Part shown: positions 25,000 to 33,782 of the stretch, piece by piece
Layout: each line of letters starts with the position of its first letter
How positions within the stretch are numbered: the stretch's first letter is position 1
Assembly (NCBI GenBank): GCA_012520915.1
Contig: JAAYNJ010000027.1
Location: 1-64,000 of the forward strand
Direction: 5' to 3'
From: Oscillospiraceae bacterium
Lineage (GTDB): Bacteria; Bacillota; Clostridia; Oscillospirales; Ruminococcaceae
Length of the DNA: 64,000 nt
Made by a program: the position numbers and the translations under genes
Notes under the pieces: model-generated
Database searches by the model: none
What the model saw: only the letters and a program-made list of their open reading frames with translations
Told to the model about the DNA's origin: nothing

Positions 25000-26592
25000 A
25001 TGATGCAGATTACATTTATCGGCGCCGCACATGAAGTTACAGGGAGTTGTTATATTCTCGATATCCTCGATAAAAGAATCATGGTTGACTGCGGCATGGT
25101 ACAGGGACCGGACATTTTCGAAAAGCAGGAAATCGAAATAGAAGCCGGAAAAATCGACTTTGTGCTTCTAACTCACGCTCATATAGACCATTCGGGAAAT
25201 CTGCCCTTACTCTACAAAAACGGTTATCGCGGCCCCATTTTTTCGACCGTCGCCACATTCAATCTCTGTGAAATAATGTTGCGGGACAGCGCACATATTC
25301 AGGAATTTGAAGCAGAGTGGAAAAACAGAAAGGCTCTCCGTTCAAATAGAGAAATTGTGGAACCCATCTACACAATGGACGACGCCGACGGGGCAATCGG
25401 TTTATTCAAAACTTTCGACTACAACGAAACCGTTCCTCTTACCGACTCGATAACGGTCACTTTTATCGACGCCGGGCATCTTCTCGGTTCATCCAGCATA
25501 AAAATTGTATTTTCTGACGACAATGTTCAAAGAAGCATCGTTTTTTCCGGAGACATCGGCAATTTAAATCAGCCGCTAATCAATGACCCCTCCTATATTG
25601 AAGATGCCGACTACATAATTATGGAATCCACCTATGGCGATAAAGTCCACAAGGAAGATCGAATAAGGGAGGAAGAGATCTCTTCTCTTTTAAATCGGAC
25701 TTTCGAAAGGGGAGGGAATGTTGTCGTTCCTTCATTTGCCGTAGGCAGAACTCAGGAATTGCTCTATTATCTGAGAAAAATCAAGGAAAGCCGATCCGTT
25801 ACCTGTGATCCCGATTTTAAAGTATATTTGGACAGTCCTCTCGCTATAGAAGCGACAAATATTTTCTTAAACGCCTCTCAAATTTATTATGATGAAGAAG
25901 CCAGGGAACTGCTTTCAAATAACATAAACCCAGTTTATTTTGACAACCTTACATTTACAAGTACCGTCGAAGAATCAAAGTCGATTAATTTCTGTAAAGA
26001 GAACAAGGTTATTATTTCCGCCTCGGGCATGTGTGAAGCGGGGAGAATCAGACATCACCTGAAGCACAATCTGTGGAATCCGAATAACACAATCATGTTT
26101 GTAGGCTATCAGGCCGTCGGAACACTTGGCAGAAGACTGCTGGACGGAGTGAAATCGGTAAAGCTGTTTGGAGAAGACATCTCGGTTTCGGCGGAAATCA
26201 AAGAACTCTACGGAACCAGTTCACATGCCGACAAGATAGGTTTGTTGAAATGGATAAAAAACGTCAATCCAAAACCCAAAAGGGTGTTTGTAACACACGG
26301 CGAGAGCGATGTTGTGGATTTTTTCGGAGATCTTCTCGAAAGCAACGGCTTCAAAGTCTCCATGCCCTACCCGGGTGAAATCTTCGATCTCAATTTGGAT
26401 ATGGTAGTCAAGCCCGGCAAAAAGAAAAAGGGAAAAGCTTCTCTAAAGAGGGATATTCGATTTGAAAAGCTCAAGGATGCCGGAAAAGAGCTTTCAGCCG
26501 TCATCGACAGCCTGAAAGGACATTCAAACAAAGAACTCGGAAAACTGACCGATGAAATCAATAAGCTGGTGGAAAAATACAGAGTATCCTGA
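25000..26592 (+). CDS. Metallo-beta-lactamase/beta-CASP RNase
   Basis: A 530-residue MBL-fold protein with a beta-CASP insert and a C-terminal RMMBL segment, like bacterial and archaeal CPSF73-type ribonucleases. The zinc motif is His59-x-His61-x-Asp63-His64 in THAHIDHSG, followed by DAGHLLGSSS and FSGDIG. The beta-CASP region includes VPSFAVGRTQELLYYL and ASGMCEAGRIRHHL. Late motifs are GTSSHAD and FVTHGE. The last ~60 residues are Lys-rich and probably helical, suited to RNA binding. It likely acts in RNA maturation or decay. Two adjacent ATG codons (25000, 25003) fit the GAGGA site. Confidence 0.9.
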   Translation: MMQITFIGAAHEVTGSCYILDILDKRIMVDCGMVQGPDIFEKQEIEIEAGKIDFVLLTHAHIDHSGNLPLLYKNGYRGPIFSTVATFNLCEIMLRDSAHIQEFEAEWKNRKALRSNREIVEPIYTMDDADGAIGLFKTFDYNETVPLTDSITVTFIDAGHLLGSSSIKIVFSDDNVQRSIVFSGDIGNLNQPLINDPSYIEDADYIIMESTYGDKVHKEDRIREEEISSLLNRTFERGGNVVVPSFAVGRTQELLYYLRKIKESRSVTCDPDFKVYLDSPLAIEATNIFLNASQIYYDEEARELLSNNINPVYFDNLTFTSTVEESKSINFCKENKVIISASGMCEAGRIRHHLKHNLWNPNNTIMFVGYQAVGTLGRRLLDGVKSVKLFGEDISVSAEIKELYGTSSHADKIGLLKWIKNVNPKPKRVFVTHGESDVVDFFGDLLESNGFKVSMPYPGEIFDLNLDMVVKPGKKKKGKASLKRDIRFEKLKDAGKELSAVIDSLKGHSNKELGKLTDEINKLVEKYRVS

Positions 26593-26613
26593 TTTCCGAA
26601 TAATGCGAAATTT

Positions 26614-26651
26614 AAAAACGGAAAGCAGATTTTTCTGACTTTCCGTTTTTA
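26614..26651. terminator. Bidirectional terminator
   Basis: Stem AAAAACGGAAAG/CTTTCCGTTTTT (26614-26625 and 26639-26650) lies between the convergent nuclease and dehydrogenase genes. Confidence 0.9.
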
Positions 26652-26668
26652 TACATGTCGATTCTAAA

Positions 26669-27634
26669 TTAATCCAGCGGATATCCGTTCGTCGGATTTA
26701 TCCTGTTCACAAGCTCTTCACCTTTTAGGTATCTCGAACAGTTCTCTATTAAAAGTCTGCTTATATACCCTTCCGGTTCATGTATTCCGGGGAGTTTCTG
26801 TGAGATATGCGGGGTGAGCACCGCATTTTTCATCTTCCAAAGTCTATCTCCCGCCGGCAACGGTTCGGTTTCAAAAACATCAAGTACTGCGCCGAAAATT
26901 CTTTCATTTTGAAGAGCGTCACAAAGTGCTTCACTGTCTATAGCGCTGCCCCTTCCCACATTGACAACACAACACCCCTCTTTCAACATTTCAATTCGGC
27001 GACGATTGAGGATTCCTATGGTATCGTCGTTTTCCGGAACACACAAAGCCACGATATCCGCTTTTTGAAAAGCTTTATCAAAACCGTCACCGATATAAAC
27101 CTCGTCGAAGCACTCGGGTTTTTTCTTATCCGTGCGTCTGACGCCTATTATATAGCATCCGAGTTTTTTCATAGCGGCTGCAAAACTTGAACCTATGTCC
27201 CCCATTCCGATTATCAAAACCGTTGAACCGCTCACACTTTTTGCAGTTCTTTCTTTTTTCCATACTTCTTCTCTCTGATTGTCTCTGTAGAGGTGAAATC
27301 CCTTGAATATGTTAAATACGGCTCCAACCATGTATTCCGATATCGCATGTCCGAACGCGCCTCTGGCATTTGTGAGAATGATATCGTCCCTTATTCTCCC
27401 GGTATATTTATCGGCTCCGGAGGTAGTGAGGGAAAGCCATTTTATTGACGGCATCTTTTCAATATAACAGACATCAACATTCCCCAAAACCACCTCAACA
27501 TCACTTAAATCTGCATCTTTGAGTTCATTTTGATCGGCAATCATCTTACATTCAAAACCGTTTTCGGAAAACATTTTCAAAATATCCGATTTTACCCGGT
27601 CATCCGATTTTAAATACATCAATACCCTTTTCAA
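26669..27634 (-). CDS. D-isomer-specific 2-hydroxyacid dehydrogenase
   Basis: A 321-residue NAD(P)-dependent dehydrogenase. The Rossmann motif VLIIGMGDIGSSFAAAMKKLG lies at ~135-155. The catalytic Arg (VNVGRGSAIDSEAL, ~230), Glu (DVFETEPLP, ~255) and His (LTPHIS, ~275) are all present. Residues before ~100 form the substrate domain. Reactions in the family interconvert 2-keto and D-2-hydroxy acids. The substrate (hydroxypyruvate, phosphoglycerate, lactate) cannot be decided. Stand-alone gene, convergent with the nuclease. Confidence 0.88.
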   Translation of the reverse strand: MKRVLMYLKSDDRVKSDILKMFSENGFECKMIADQNELKDADLSDVEVVLGNVDVCYIEKMPSIKWLSLTTSGADKYTGRIRDDIILTNARGAFGHAISEYMVGAVFNIFKGFHLYRDNQREEVWKKERTAKSVSGSTVLIIGMGDIGSSFAAAMKKLGCYIIGVRRTDKKKPECFDEVYIGDGFDKAFQKADIVALCVPENDDTIGILNRRRIEMLKEGCCVVNVGRGSAIDSEALCDALQNERIFGAVLDVFETEPLPAGDRLWKMKNAVLTPHISQKLPGIHEPEGYISRLLIENCSRYLKGEELVNRINPTNGYPLD

Positions 27635-27702
27635 TTTTTCACCTCTTATCCGTCCGAAATTCTATTTATCATTTCATTTTGCCAATAATACCATATTTGT
27701 CG

Positions 27703-27731
27703 TTGATTATAGCTGAAAACAAATATATACT
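27703..27731 (+). promoter_or_regulatory. trkA promoter
   Basis: TTGATT (27703-27708), 17 bases, TATACT (27726-27731). The predicted start is about 25-30 bases before trkA. Confidence 0.6.
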
Positions 27732-27744
27732 TTCTTAAGTATAT
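27725..27744. promoter_or_regulatory. Candidate operator over the trkA -10 box
   Basis: A perfect 8-base inverted repeat ATATACTT-TCTT-AAGTATAT overlaps the -10 and start site. A protein bound here would block the promoter. It could instead form a weak leader hairpin. No regulator is known. Confidence 0.45.
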
Positions 27745-27764
27745 GCACAAAAAAGGTTTTAACT

Positions 27765-29126
27765 ATGAATATAATAATCGTAGGTTGCGGCAAGGTGGGT
27801 TCGACCATCGCAGAACAATTGCAGATTGAAAATCACGATGTGACGGTTGTGGACATCGATGAGGAAGTGGTAAATGAGCTGACTTATAAGCTCGACATCA
27901 TGGGAGTAGTCGGAAACGGCACCAGCAATACCGTTTTACAGGAAGCCGGAATATCGGATGCGGATATTGTGATAGCGGTTACCGAGATGGATGAAATGAA
28001 CCTCCTCTGCTGTCTCATAGCAAAAAAGACCAGCAACTGCAATACCGTTGCGAGGGTGAGAAATCCGATATACAGCAATGAAACGGAGTTTCTCAAAAAA
28101 GAACTCGGTATTTCGATGATAATAAACCCGGAATTGGCGGCTTCTCAAGAAGTCTCCAGACTTTTGTCCCTCCCTTCCGTAATAGAAATAAGTACATTCG
28201 CAAACGGAAAAATTGAAATTCTCAAACTCAAGGTGGAGAAGAACTCCGTTCTTTGCGGAATGACCCTAATCAAAATGCGGAAGGCAATCCCCGGAAATGT
28301 TCTAATCTGCGCCGTTGAAAGGGAAGACGAAGCCCTGATACCGACCGGAGATTTCATAATTGAGGCTGAGGACTATATCTATATAATTGCGTCAAAAAAG
28401 GACAGCCAGCTCTTTCTGTCTTCATTGGGATTGTTTACCGATAAGGTCAAAGATACAATAATCATCGGCGGCGGAGGGCTGGCTTATTATCTTGCCACAG
28501 ATCTTTTGTATTTGGGCCTTGACGTCAAGATTATTGAAATAGACAGGGAAAGATGTGAGGAGCTGAGCGAACTGCTTCCAAAAGCTTCAATAATACACGG
28601 CGACGGTATAGACGAGTCGCTGTTGCTGGAAGAGGGATTGACAACCGCTTCATCTTTGGTCGCTTTGACAAACCTTGACGAAGAGAACATTATGCTGTCT
28701 CTTTATGCCAAGAAGATTTCAGGCGAAAAAATAAAAACGGTTACCAAGATTAACAAAATCACATTTGACGAGGTGATAAGCTCGCTCAATCTCGGGAGCG
28801 TAGTAGTTCCCAAGAACATAATGACCGAGCATATACTGCAATATGTCAGGGCTTTGGAAAATTCATACGGAAGCAACGTTGAAACGATGTACAGGTTAGT
28901 GAACGGCAAGGTAGAGGCTTTGGAGTTCAATGTAAACGAAGACAGTGAAGTTGTTGACATTCCTCTTAAATCTCTCAATATCAAAAAGAATATACTTATC
29001 AGCTGTATTAACAGAAAAGGAAAAATTATCACCCCCGGAGGCGATGATGCAATACACCGCGGCGATACGGTTATAGTGGTAACCACGGAATCGGGTTTGA
29101 GCGATCTTTCGGAAATTCTGGATTGA
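27765..29126 (+). CDS. trkA: Trk potassium uptake, NAD-binding subunit TrkA
   Basis: A 453-residue cytosolic TrkA made of two tandem RCK units, each with a TrkA-N Rossmann part and a TrkA-C part. The first nucleotide motif is intact (IIVGCGKVGSTIAEQL, ~4-19, with acidic VVDID). The second is altered (IIIGGGGLAYYLATDL, ~228-243) but ends in the usual acidic IIEID. TrkA gates the TrkH channel in response to nucleotides. ATG start with a weak AAAGG site; trkH follows 42 bases downstream. The promoter overlaps a palindrome. Confidence 0.95.
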   Translation: MNIIIVGCGKVGSTIAEQLQIENHDVTVVDIDEEVVNELTYKLDIMGVVGNGTSNTVLQEAGISDADIVIAVTEMDEMNLLCCLIAKKTSNCNTVARVRNPIYSNETEFLKKELGISMIINPELAASQEVSRLLSLPSVIEISTFANGKIEILKLKVEKNSVLCGMTLIKMRKAIPGNVLICAVEREDEALIPTGDFIIEAEDYIYIIASKKDSQLFLSSLGLFTDKVKDTIIIGGGGLAYYLATDLLYLGLDVKIIEIDRERCEELSELLPKASIIHGDGIDESLLLEEGLTTASSLVALTNLDEENIMLSLYAKKISGEKIKTVTKINKITFDEVISSLNLGSVVVPKNIMTEHILQYVRALENSYGSNVETMYRLVNGKVEALEFNVNEDSEVVDIPLKSLNIKKNILISCINRKGKIITPGGDDAIHRGDTVIVVTTESGLSDLSEILD

Positions 29127-29168
29127 GTAAAGCCTTTCGATTATTCCGTATATTTAGGAGCTGTTTAT

Positions 29169-30602
29169 ATGAATTACTCAATGATTTTCTATCTTATCGG
29201 TTGGACCCTGAATGCAATGGCCGGATTTATGACATTGCCTCTTTTTGTATCGCTGTATTACGGAGAATCGTCATACCTTTATTTTATCCCTGTTATAGCG
29301 GTGTCGCTGGTATTGGGCATATCGCTCGTACATAAAAAACCGAAAAACACGGTTTTTTATGCAAGGGAAGGTTTTACGTCGGTGGCGTTGATTTGGATAG
29401 TTCTTTCCATTGTCGGCTCTCTTCCTTTTATAATCAGCGGCGAAATTCCCCACTTTGTCGATGCGGTGTTTGAAACGGCTTCGGGTTTTACAACAACCGG
29501 TTCAAGTATATTGGTAAATGTCGAAAAAATGTCGAGGGGAATGCAGTTTTGGCGAAGTTTTACACACTGGATCGGCGGAATGGGGGTACTCGTCCTGCTC
29601 CTCGCCATAGTTCCGCTTGTCGGCGGACACAATTTTCAGTTGATGAAAGCCGAGAGTCCCGGTCCTGCAGTCAGCAAGTTCGTTCCGAAGATAAAAAAAT
29701 CCGCCGCAATTCTCTATGCCATATATATTGCGATGACCGTTATTCAGATTATTCTTCTTGTAATCTTCAAGATGCCTGTTTTTGATGCGGTTGTCACTGC
29801 CTTCGGATCTGCCGGAACCGGGGGGTTCGGAATAAAAGTCGATTCGATGGCTTCCTATTCATGGCAGATACAGCTGATAACAGGTATCTTCATGATGCTT
29901 TTCGGAGTAAACTTTACCGTTTACTATCTGATTTTGACAAAAAAGTTTCGACAAGCTTTCGGCAGTGAGGAACTCAGGGTGTATATTTTAATAATCGCCC
30001 TGTCAACTTTAGCCATAACATTTGATGCCGGGGAGTATTTCAACGGTTTCGGGGAGACGCTCAACCACGCTTTTTTTCAGGTTTCATCCATAATCACCAC
30101 AACCGGTTTTGCTACTTTCGACTTTAATGTATGGCCTACGTTTTCAAAATCTATAATCGTCCTGCTCATGTTTATCGGAGCATCCGCCGGCTCAACCGGA
30201 GGCGGCTTGAAGGTCTCAAGGATAATCATCTTAACAAAGTCTGTTTACAGAGAATTGCAACGCACCCTGCGCCCCAGAAGTGTAAAAAAAGTGAGATTCG
30301 ACAAAAAACCCATCACCGACGATACCGTGAGATCGGTAGGGGTTTACTTAGCGGCATATTTTCTTGTTTTTTCACTGTCTGTTCTCGTTCTGTCTTTGGA
30401 CAACTTTGATTTCACCACTTCTTTTACCGCGACGGCAGCGACAATCAACAATATCGGACCCGGTCTGGAAGTTGTCGGCCCGGCAGGAGGTTTTTCGGAG
30501 TTTTCCGACCTCTCAAAAATAATGATGATATTCAACATGCTTGCCGGAAGACTCGAGTTTTATCCCATATTTTCACTCTTCTACTTACCTTTCAAACGAT
30601 AA
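29169..30602 (+). CDS. trkH: Trk potassium uptake, membrane subunit TrkH
   Basis: A 477-residue potassium translocating subunit. The four pore repeats are visible: TASGFTTTGSSI (~103-114), AFGSAGTGGFGI (~213-224), SSIITTTGFATFD (~307-319) and AAATINNIGPG (~421-431). These contain the selectivity-filter Gly residues, with the usual flanking helices. The GASAGSTGGGLK loop (~338-349) is the intramembrane gate region, and the end RLEFYPIFSLF is typical. It imports K+ with TrkA. Same operon as trkA; TAGGAGC gives the ribosome site. Confidence 0.96.
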   Translation: MNYSMIFYLIGWTLNAMAGFMTLPLFVSLYYGESSYLYFIPVIAVSLVLGISLVHKKPKNTVFYAREGFTSVALIWIVLSIVGSLPFIISGEIPHFVDAVFETASGFTTTGSSILVNVEKMSRGMQFWRSFTHWIGGMGVLVLLLAIVPLVGGHNFQLMKAESPGPAVSKFVPKIKKSAAILYAIYIAMTVIQIILLVIFKMPVFDAVVTAFGSAGTGGFGIKVDSMASYSWQIQLITGIFMMLFGVNFTVYYLILTKKFRQAFGSEELRVYILIIALSTLAITFDAGEYFNGFGETLNHAFFQVSSIITTTGFATFDFNVWPTFSKSIIVLLMFIGASAGSTGGGLKVSRIIILTKSVYRELQRTLRPRSVKKVRFDKKPITDDTVRSVGVYLAAYFLVFSLSVLVLSLDNFDFTTSFTATAATINNIGPGLEVVGPAGGFSEFSDLSKIMMIFNMLAGRLEFYPIFSLFYLPFKR

Positions 30603-30651
30603 TTTGATTTTGCTCTATCCAACTTATTTTCAGCTGAAATGCAAAAATCGA

Positions 30652-30684
30652 GTGGGCAATAAACACCCACCCGGTCTTTTTTTT
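30652..30684. terminator. Bidirectional terminator after trkH
   Basis: Stem GTGGG/CCCAC (30652-30656 and 30666-30670) followed on the plus strand by CCGGTC and eight T. On the minus strand ATTTTT follows the same stem. It suggests transcription arriving from the right as well as from trkH. Confidence 0.6.
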
Positions 30685-30696
30685 AAATTATTTCTT

Positions 30697-30888
30697 TCAG
30701 ATTAATATTAATTTCGGGGCGATTATTTTCAGACCTCCGTGTACGATGCACCGAAATATAAGGCTTTTTGCATCCGAAAGACGCAGTCCCTTTGCAGAGA
30801 TTTCTACCGACGGATTGCAGTTCGGCAACCGATTTCTTTCGGCGGAATAGAAAACACACTCGAAAAGCATATTAAAAACGGCGTACAT
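30697..30888 (-). CDS. Possible small protein, 63 residues
   Basis: A short minus-strand frame of unrecognised family, mildly hydrophobic at both ends, with three Cys. There is no ribosome site. A perfect TATAAT sits only 11 bases before the ATG, so expression would have to be leaderless. The downstream stem-loop has a T-run on this strand, which weakly supports a transcript. It may equally be a chance frame or a remnant. Confidence 0.22.
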   Translation of the reverse strand: MYAVFNMLFECVFYSAERNRLPNCNPSVEISAKGLRLSDAKSLIFRCIVHGGLKIIAPKLILI

Positions 30889-31004
30889 AATATCATCATA
30901 TTATAGTATCATATAGAAACGACGGCATTTAGCTGTACTGACTTTCTTTATGGGTGAGATACACACAATAATATTGGTGATATATAGAAAAGAAAGAGGA
31001 GAAG
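30889..31004. other. Intergenic region before rmuC
   Basis: No gene is seen. It contains AT-rich strings (a minus-strand TATAAT near 30900, a GATATATAG on the plus strand near 30980) and GAGGAG at 30996 as the rmuC ribosome site. With 30603-30696 it forms the flank of the compositionally different rmuC-MBOAT-DHHW block. Confidence 0.35.
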
Positions 31005-32276
31005 ATGGAATTAATTATTGTTTCTATCGCATTGTCGGGCGTCCTGATTGTATTAACGGTCGGTGTTCTGATAAAGCTTTCCAAGAAGAATGAAAACCGC
31101 GGGGAACTTGAGGAAATGCGCCGGGACATCAGCAGAAGTCTTGCGGAGTCACGGCAGGAGACGCTGCTTACAACAACGACCAACATCAACTCGATGGGAG
31201 ATATGTTGCACCGCTCGCAGGAGACGTTACAGAAGACGGTCAGCGAATCGTTGAACGCGATAAACGAACGCTTCAGGAGTTTTGCTCTGCAAAACGAGCA
31301 CCAGCTTTCCGACATGCGTTCGACAATGGAACGTCGTCTCGTATCGATTCAGGAGGACAACAGCAGGCGTCTTGACCAGATGCGCGAGACAGTGGACGAA
31401 AAGTTGCAGAAAACATTGGAGGAGCGTATCGGGCAGAGCTTTAAACTCGTCAGCGAGCGCTTGGAGCAGGTCTATAAAGGGCTTGGAGAGATGCGTACGC
31501 TCGCGACAGGAGTCGGCGACCTCAAGCGTGTATTAAGCAACGTCAAAACGCGCGGTACCCTTGGGGAAATTCAACTTGGCGCGATTCTCGATGAGATGCT
31601 GTCTCCGGAACAGTTCGAAAAACAGTTTATCTTGAAAGAAGGCAGCCGAGAGCGGGTGGACTATGCCGTTAAGATGCCGGCCGACGACGGTGAGTCATTA
31701 TATCTTCCTATTGACGCGAAATTCCCGTTGGATGCTTATAATAAGTTGATTGATGCATACGACCGGGGGAATCCGGCTGAAGTGCTGGTCGCTACATCAG
31801 AGCTCAACAGCCGCATCAAAGCGTTCGCAAAGGATATGAGTGAAAAGTATATCAATCCGCCCAGAACCACCGATTTTGCGGTCATGTTTCTGCCTGTAGA
31901 AGGACTCTATGCTGAAGTGGTGCGCAGCGGTTTGATGGAGCAGCTTCAACGCGAATACAAGGTTACCGTCTCGGGCCCGACGACGATGTCCGCACTGCTA
32001 AACAGTCTGCAGATGGGCTTTCGGACGCTTGCGATTCAAAAGCGTTCGAGTGAAGTATGGAAAGTGCTCGGTGCCGTTAAGACAGAGTTCTATAACTTCG
32101 GCGATGTGCTTGCCATGACGCGGCGGCGGCTCAATCAGGCAAACGACGAGCTTGACAAGCTCGTCGGCGTCAGAACCCGTCAGATTCAGCGCAAGCTTAA
32201 AGATGTCGAGGCGCTGCCGATTGGCGAAAGCGAGAGGATTTTGCTTGGGGAAACTTCGGAAACAACAAATCCGTAA
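31005..32276 (+). CDS. rmuC: RmuC family DNA recombination protein
   Basis: A 423-residue RmuC. It has an N-terminal membrane helix (~2-24), a long coiled coil (about 30-165, rich in Glu, Arg and Gln) and a C-terminal nuclease-like domain of the PD-(D/E)xK type (~185-370) with NVKTRGTLGEIQLGAIL and LPIDAKFPLDAY. RmuC homologues limit inversions at short inverted repeats; the mechanism is not settled. Codons favour CGC, GCG and CTC more than in genes to either side. ATG with GAGGAG upstream. No operon partner is obvious, since the MBOAT gene starts 94 bases later. Confidence 0.92.
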   Translation: MELIIVSIALSGVLIVLTVGVLIKLSKKNENRGELEEMRRDISRSLAESRQETLLTTTTNINSMGDMLHRSQETLQKTVSESLNAINERFRSFALQNEHQLSDMRSTMERRLVSIQEDNSRRLDQMRETVDEKLQKTLEERIGQSFKLVSERLEQVYKGLGEMRTLATGVGDLKRVLSNVKTRGTLGEIQLGAILDEMLSPEQFEKQFILKEGSRERVDYAVKMPADDGESLYLPIDAKFPLDAYNKLIDAYDRGNPAEVLVATSELNSRIKAFAKDMSEKYINPPRTTDFAVMFLPVEGLYAEVVRSGLMEQLQREYKVTVSGPTTMSALLNSLQMGFRTLAIQKRSSEVWKVLGAVKTEFYNFGDVLAMTRRRLNQANDELDKLVGVRTRQIQRKLKDVEALPIGESERILLGETSETTNP

Positions 32277-32370
32277 TTTTCATGATGAAATATCTTGACC
32301 CGGAATCTGGTGTCAATCAAATCCGCAAAGCGAAATAATAGAGTAGGAACATAAAAGAGGAATAAATGAC

Positions 32371-33780
32371 ATGCTTTTTTCTTCGATGGAATTTCTTTGG
32401 TTGTTTTTGCCGATTGTCTTAATTGTGAATCGGCTTTTGCCCCGCAAAGCAAACAACGTCTGGCTTTTGCTCGCAAGCCTCTTTTTCTATGCTTTTGGCG
32501 AGCCTGTCTATATCCTTCTCATGCTCTGTTCCATTTTTTTAAACTACATTTCCGGAATCATCATGGACCCGTTACAAAACGGGAAACGAAAGCTGGCGTT
32601 GGCCATTACGGTTGTTGTCAATCTCGGTTTGCTTGGATATTTCAAATATTTTGATTTTTTCGTGAATCTTCTCAACCTGCTGTCCGGCAGGGAAGTAATT
32701 GCCGTTCGCAACATCGCGCTGCCGATCGGAATCTCATTTTATACTTTTCAGATTCTGTCCTACATCATCGACCTCTACCGCAGGGAGATTAAAGTGCAGA
32801 AAAACCCGCTCAATCTTGCACTCTATATTTCCTTTTTTCCGCAGCTTATTGCAGGGCCTATTGTCAACTACCGCGACATCGAATATGATCTCACCAATCG
32901 GACTGTAACGCTCGAGAAGACGGCCTATGGCGTTAAGCGTTTCATCTACGGACTCTCTAAAAAGGTGCTCTTTGCAAATACCTTTGCACTGACAGCGGAC
33001 AAAATCCTGGAATTGCCACTCTTGGATGTGCCGTCTTCCTACCTGTGGTTTGCATACCTTCTCTACGCGTTGCAGATCTACTTCGATTTTTCAGGCTATT
33101 CCGATATGGCAATCGGTCTCGGGAAAATATTCGGCTTTACCTTCCTCGAAAACTTTAACTATCCCTATCTGTCGTCAAGCATTACCGAGTTTTGGCGGCG
33201 GTGGCATATTTCGCTCTCAACCTGGTTTCGAAACTACCTCTATATCCCGCTCGGAGGCAACAGAAAAGGGCTTTTGCGCACCTGTCTGAATCTTCTGATT
33301 GTGTTTGTATGCACCGGTCTTTGGCACGGTGCGGGACTTAATTTCCTGTTTTGGGGATTGTGGCACGGATTTTTTCTGATTATTGAGCGGTTCCGGCTGA
33401 AAAAACTTCCGAAAAACAAGGCTGTTCGCGTTGTCCGTCATGTCTATACACTGATTGTCGTCTACTTCGGCTGGGTTTTCTTCCGTGCCGGCAGCATCAC
33501 GAGGGCCTTTTCGACCATCGTGCGGATGTTCTCCTTTTCATCCGGCAATGATGCCATATATTTCGAAGCGTTCGGCGGTACCGCCGTCGTTCTTGTCATG
33601 GCGATTGCAATCTTTTTATCCGGCCCGCTACAAGAACTATTTCCGAAGTTCAAAAGGAAACTATATGACGAGACGTCAACGGGATATTTACAGATTGCTG
33701 TTCTTGCAGTCATGTTCTTCCTCTCGATCGTCTCGCTCGTGAGCGATAGTTACAATCCCTTTATTTACTTCAGGTTTTAG
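32371..33780 (+). CDS. MBOAT family O-acyltransferase (AlgI/DltB-like)
   Basis: A 469-residue membrane-bound O-acyltransferase with about ten or more helices. The diagnostic segments are FWRRWHISLSTWFRNYLYIPLGGNR (~270) and LWHGAGLNFLFWGLWHG (~317), with the invariant catalytic His. The N-terminal FSSMEFLWLFLPIVL is typical of AlgI-type proteins. It passes acyl groups, usually acetyl, across the membrane to a surface polymer, with the DHHW partner encoded directly downstream. ATG with AGAGG about 10 bases before. Base composition resembles rmuC and the DHHW gene. Confidence 0.93.
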   Translation: MLFSSMEFLWLFLPIVLIVNRLLPRKANNVWLLLASLFFYAFGEPVYILLMLCSIFLNYISGIIMDPLQNGKRKLALAITVVVNLGLLGYFKYFDFFVNLLNLLSGREVIAVRNIALPIGISFYTFQILSYIIDLYRREIKVQKNPLNLALYISFFPQLIAGPIVNYRDIEYDLTNRTVTLEKTAYGVKRFIYGLSKKVLFANTFALTADKILELPLLDVPSSYLWFAYLLYALQIYFDFSGYSDMAIGLGKIFGFTFLENFNYPYLSSSITEFWRRWHISLSTWFRNYLYIPLGGNRKGLLRTCLNLLIVFVCTGLWHGAGLNFLFWGLWHGFFLIIERFRLKKLPKNKAVRVVRHVYTLIVVYFGWVFFRAGSITRAFSTIVRMFSFSSGNDAIYFEAFGGTAVVLVMAIAIFLSGPLQELFPKFKRKLYDETSTGYLQIAVLAVMFFLSIVSLVSDSYNPFIYFRF

Positions 33781-33782
33781 CG

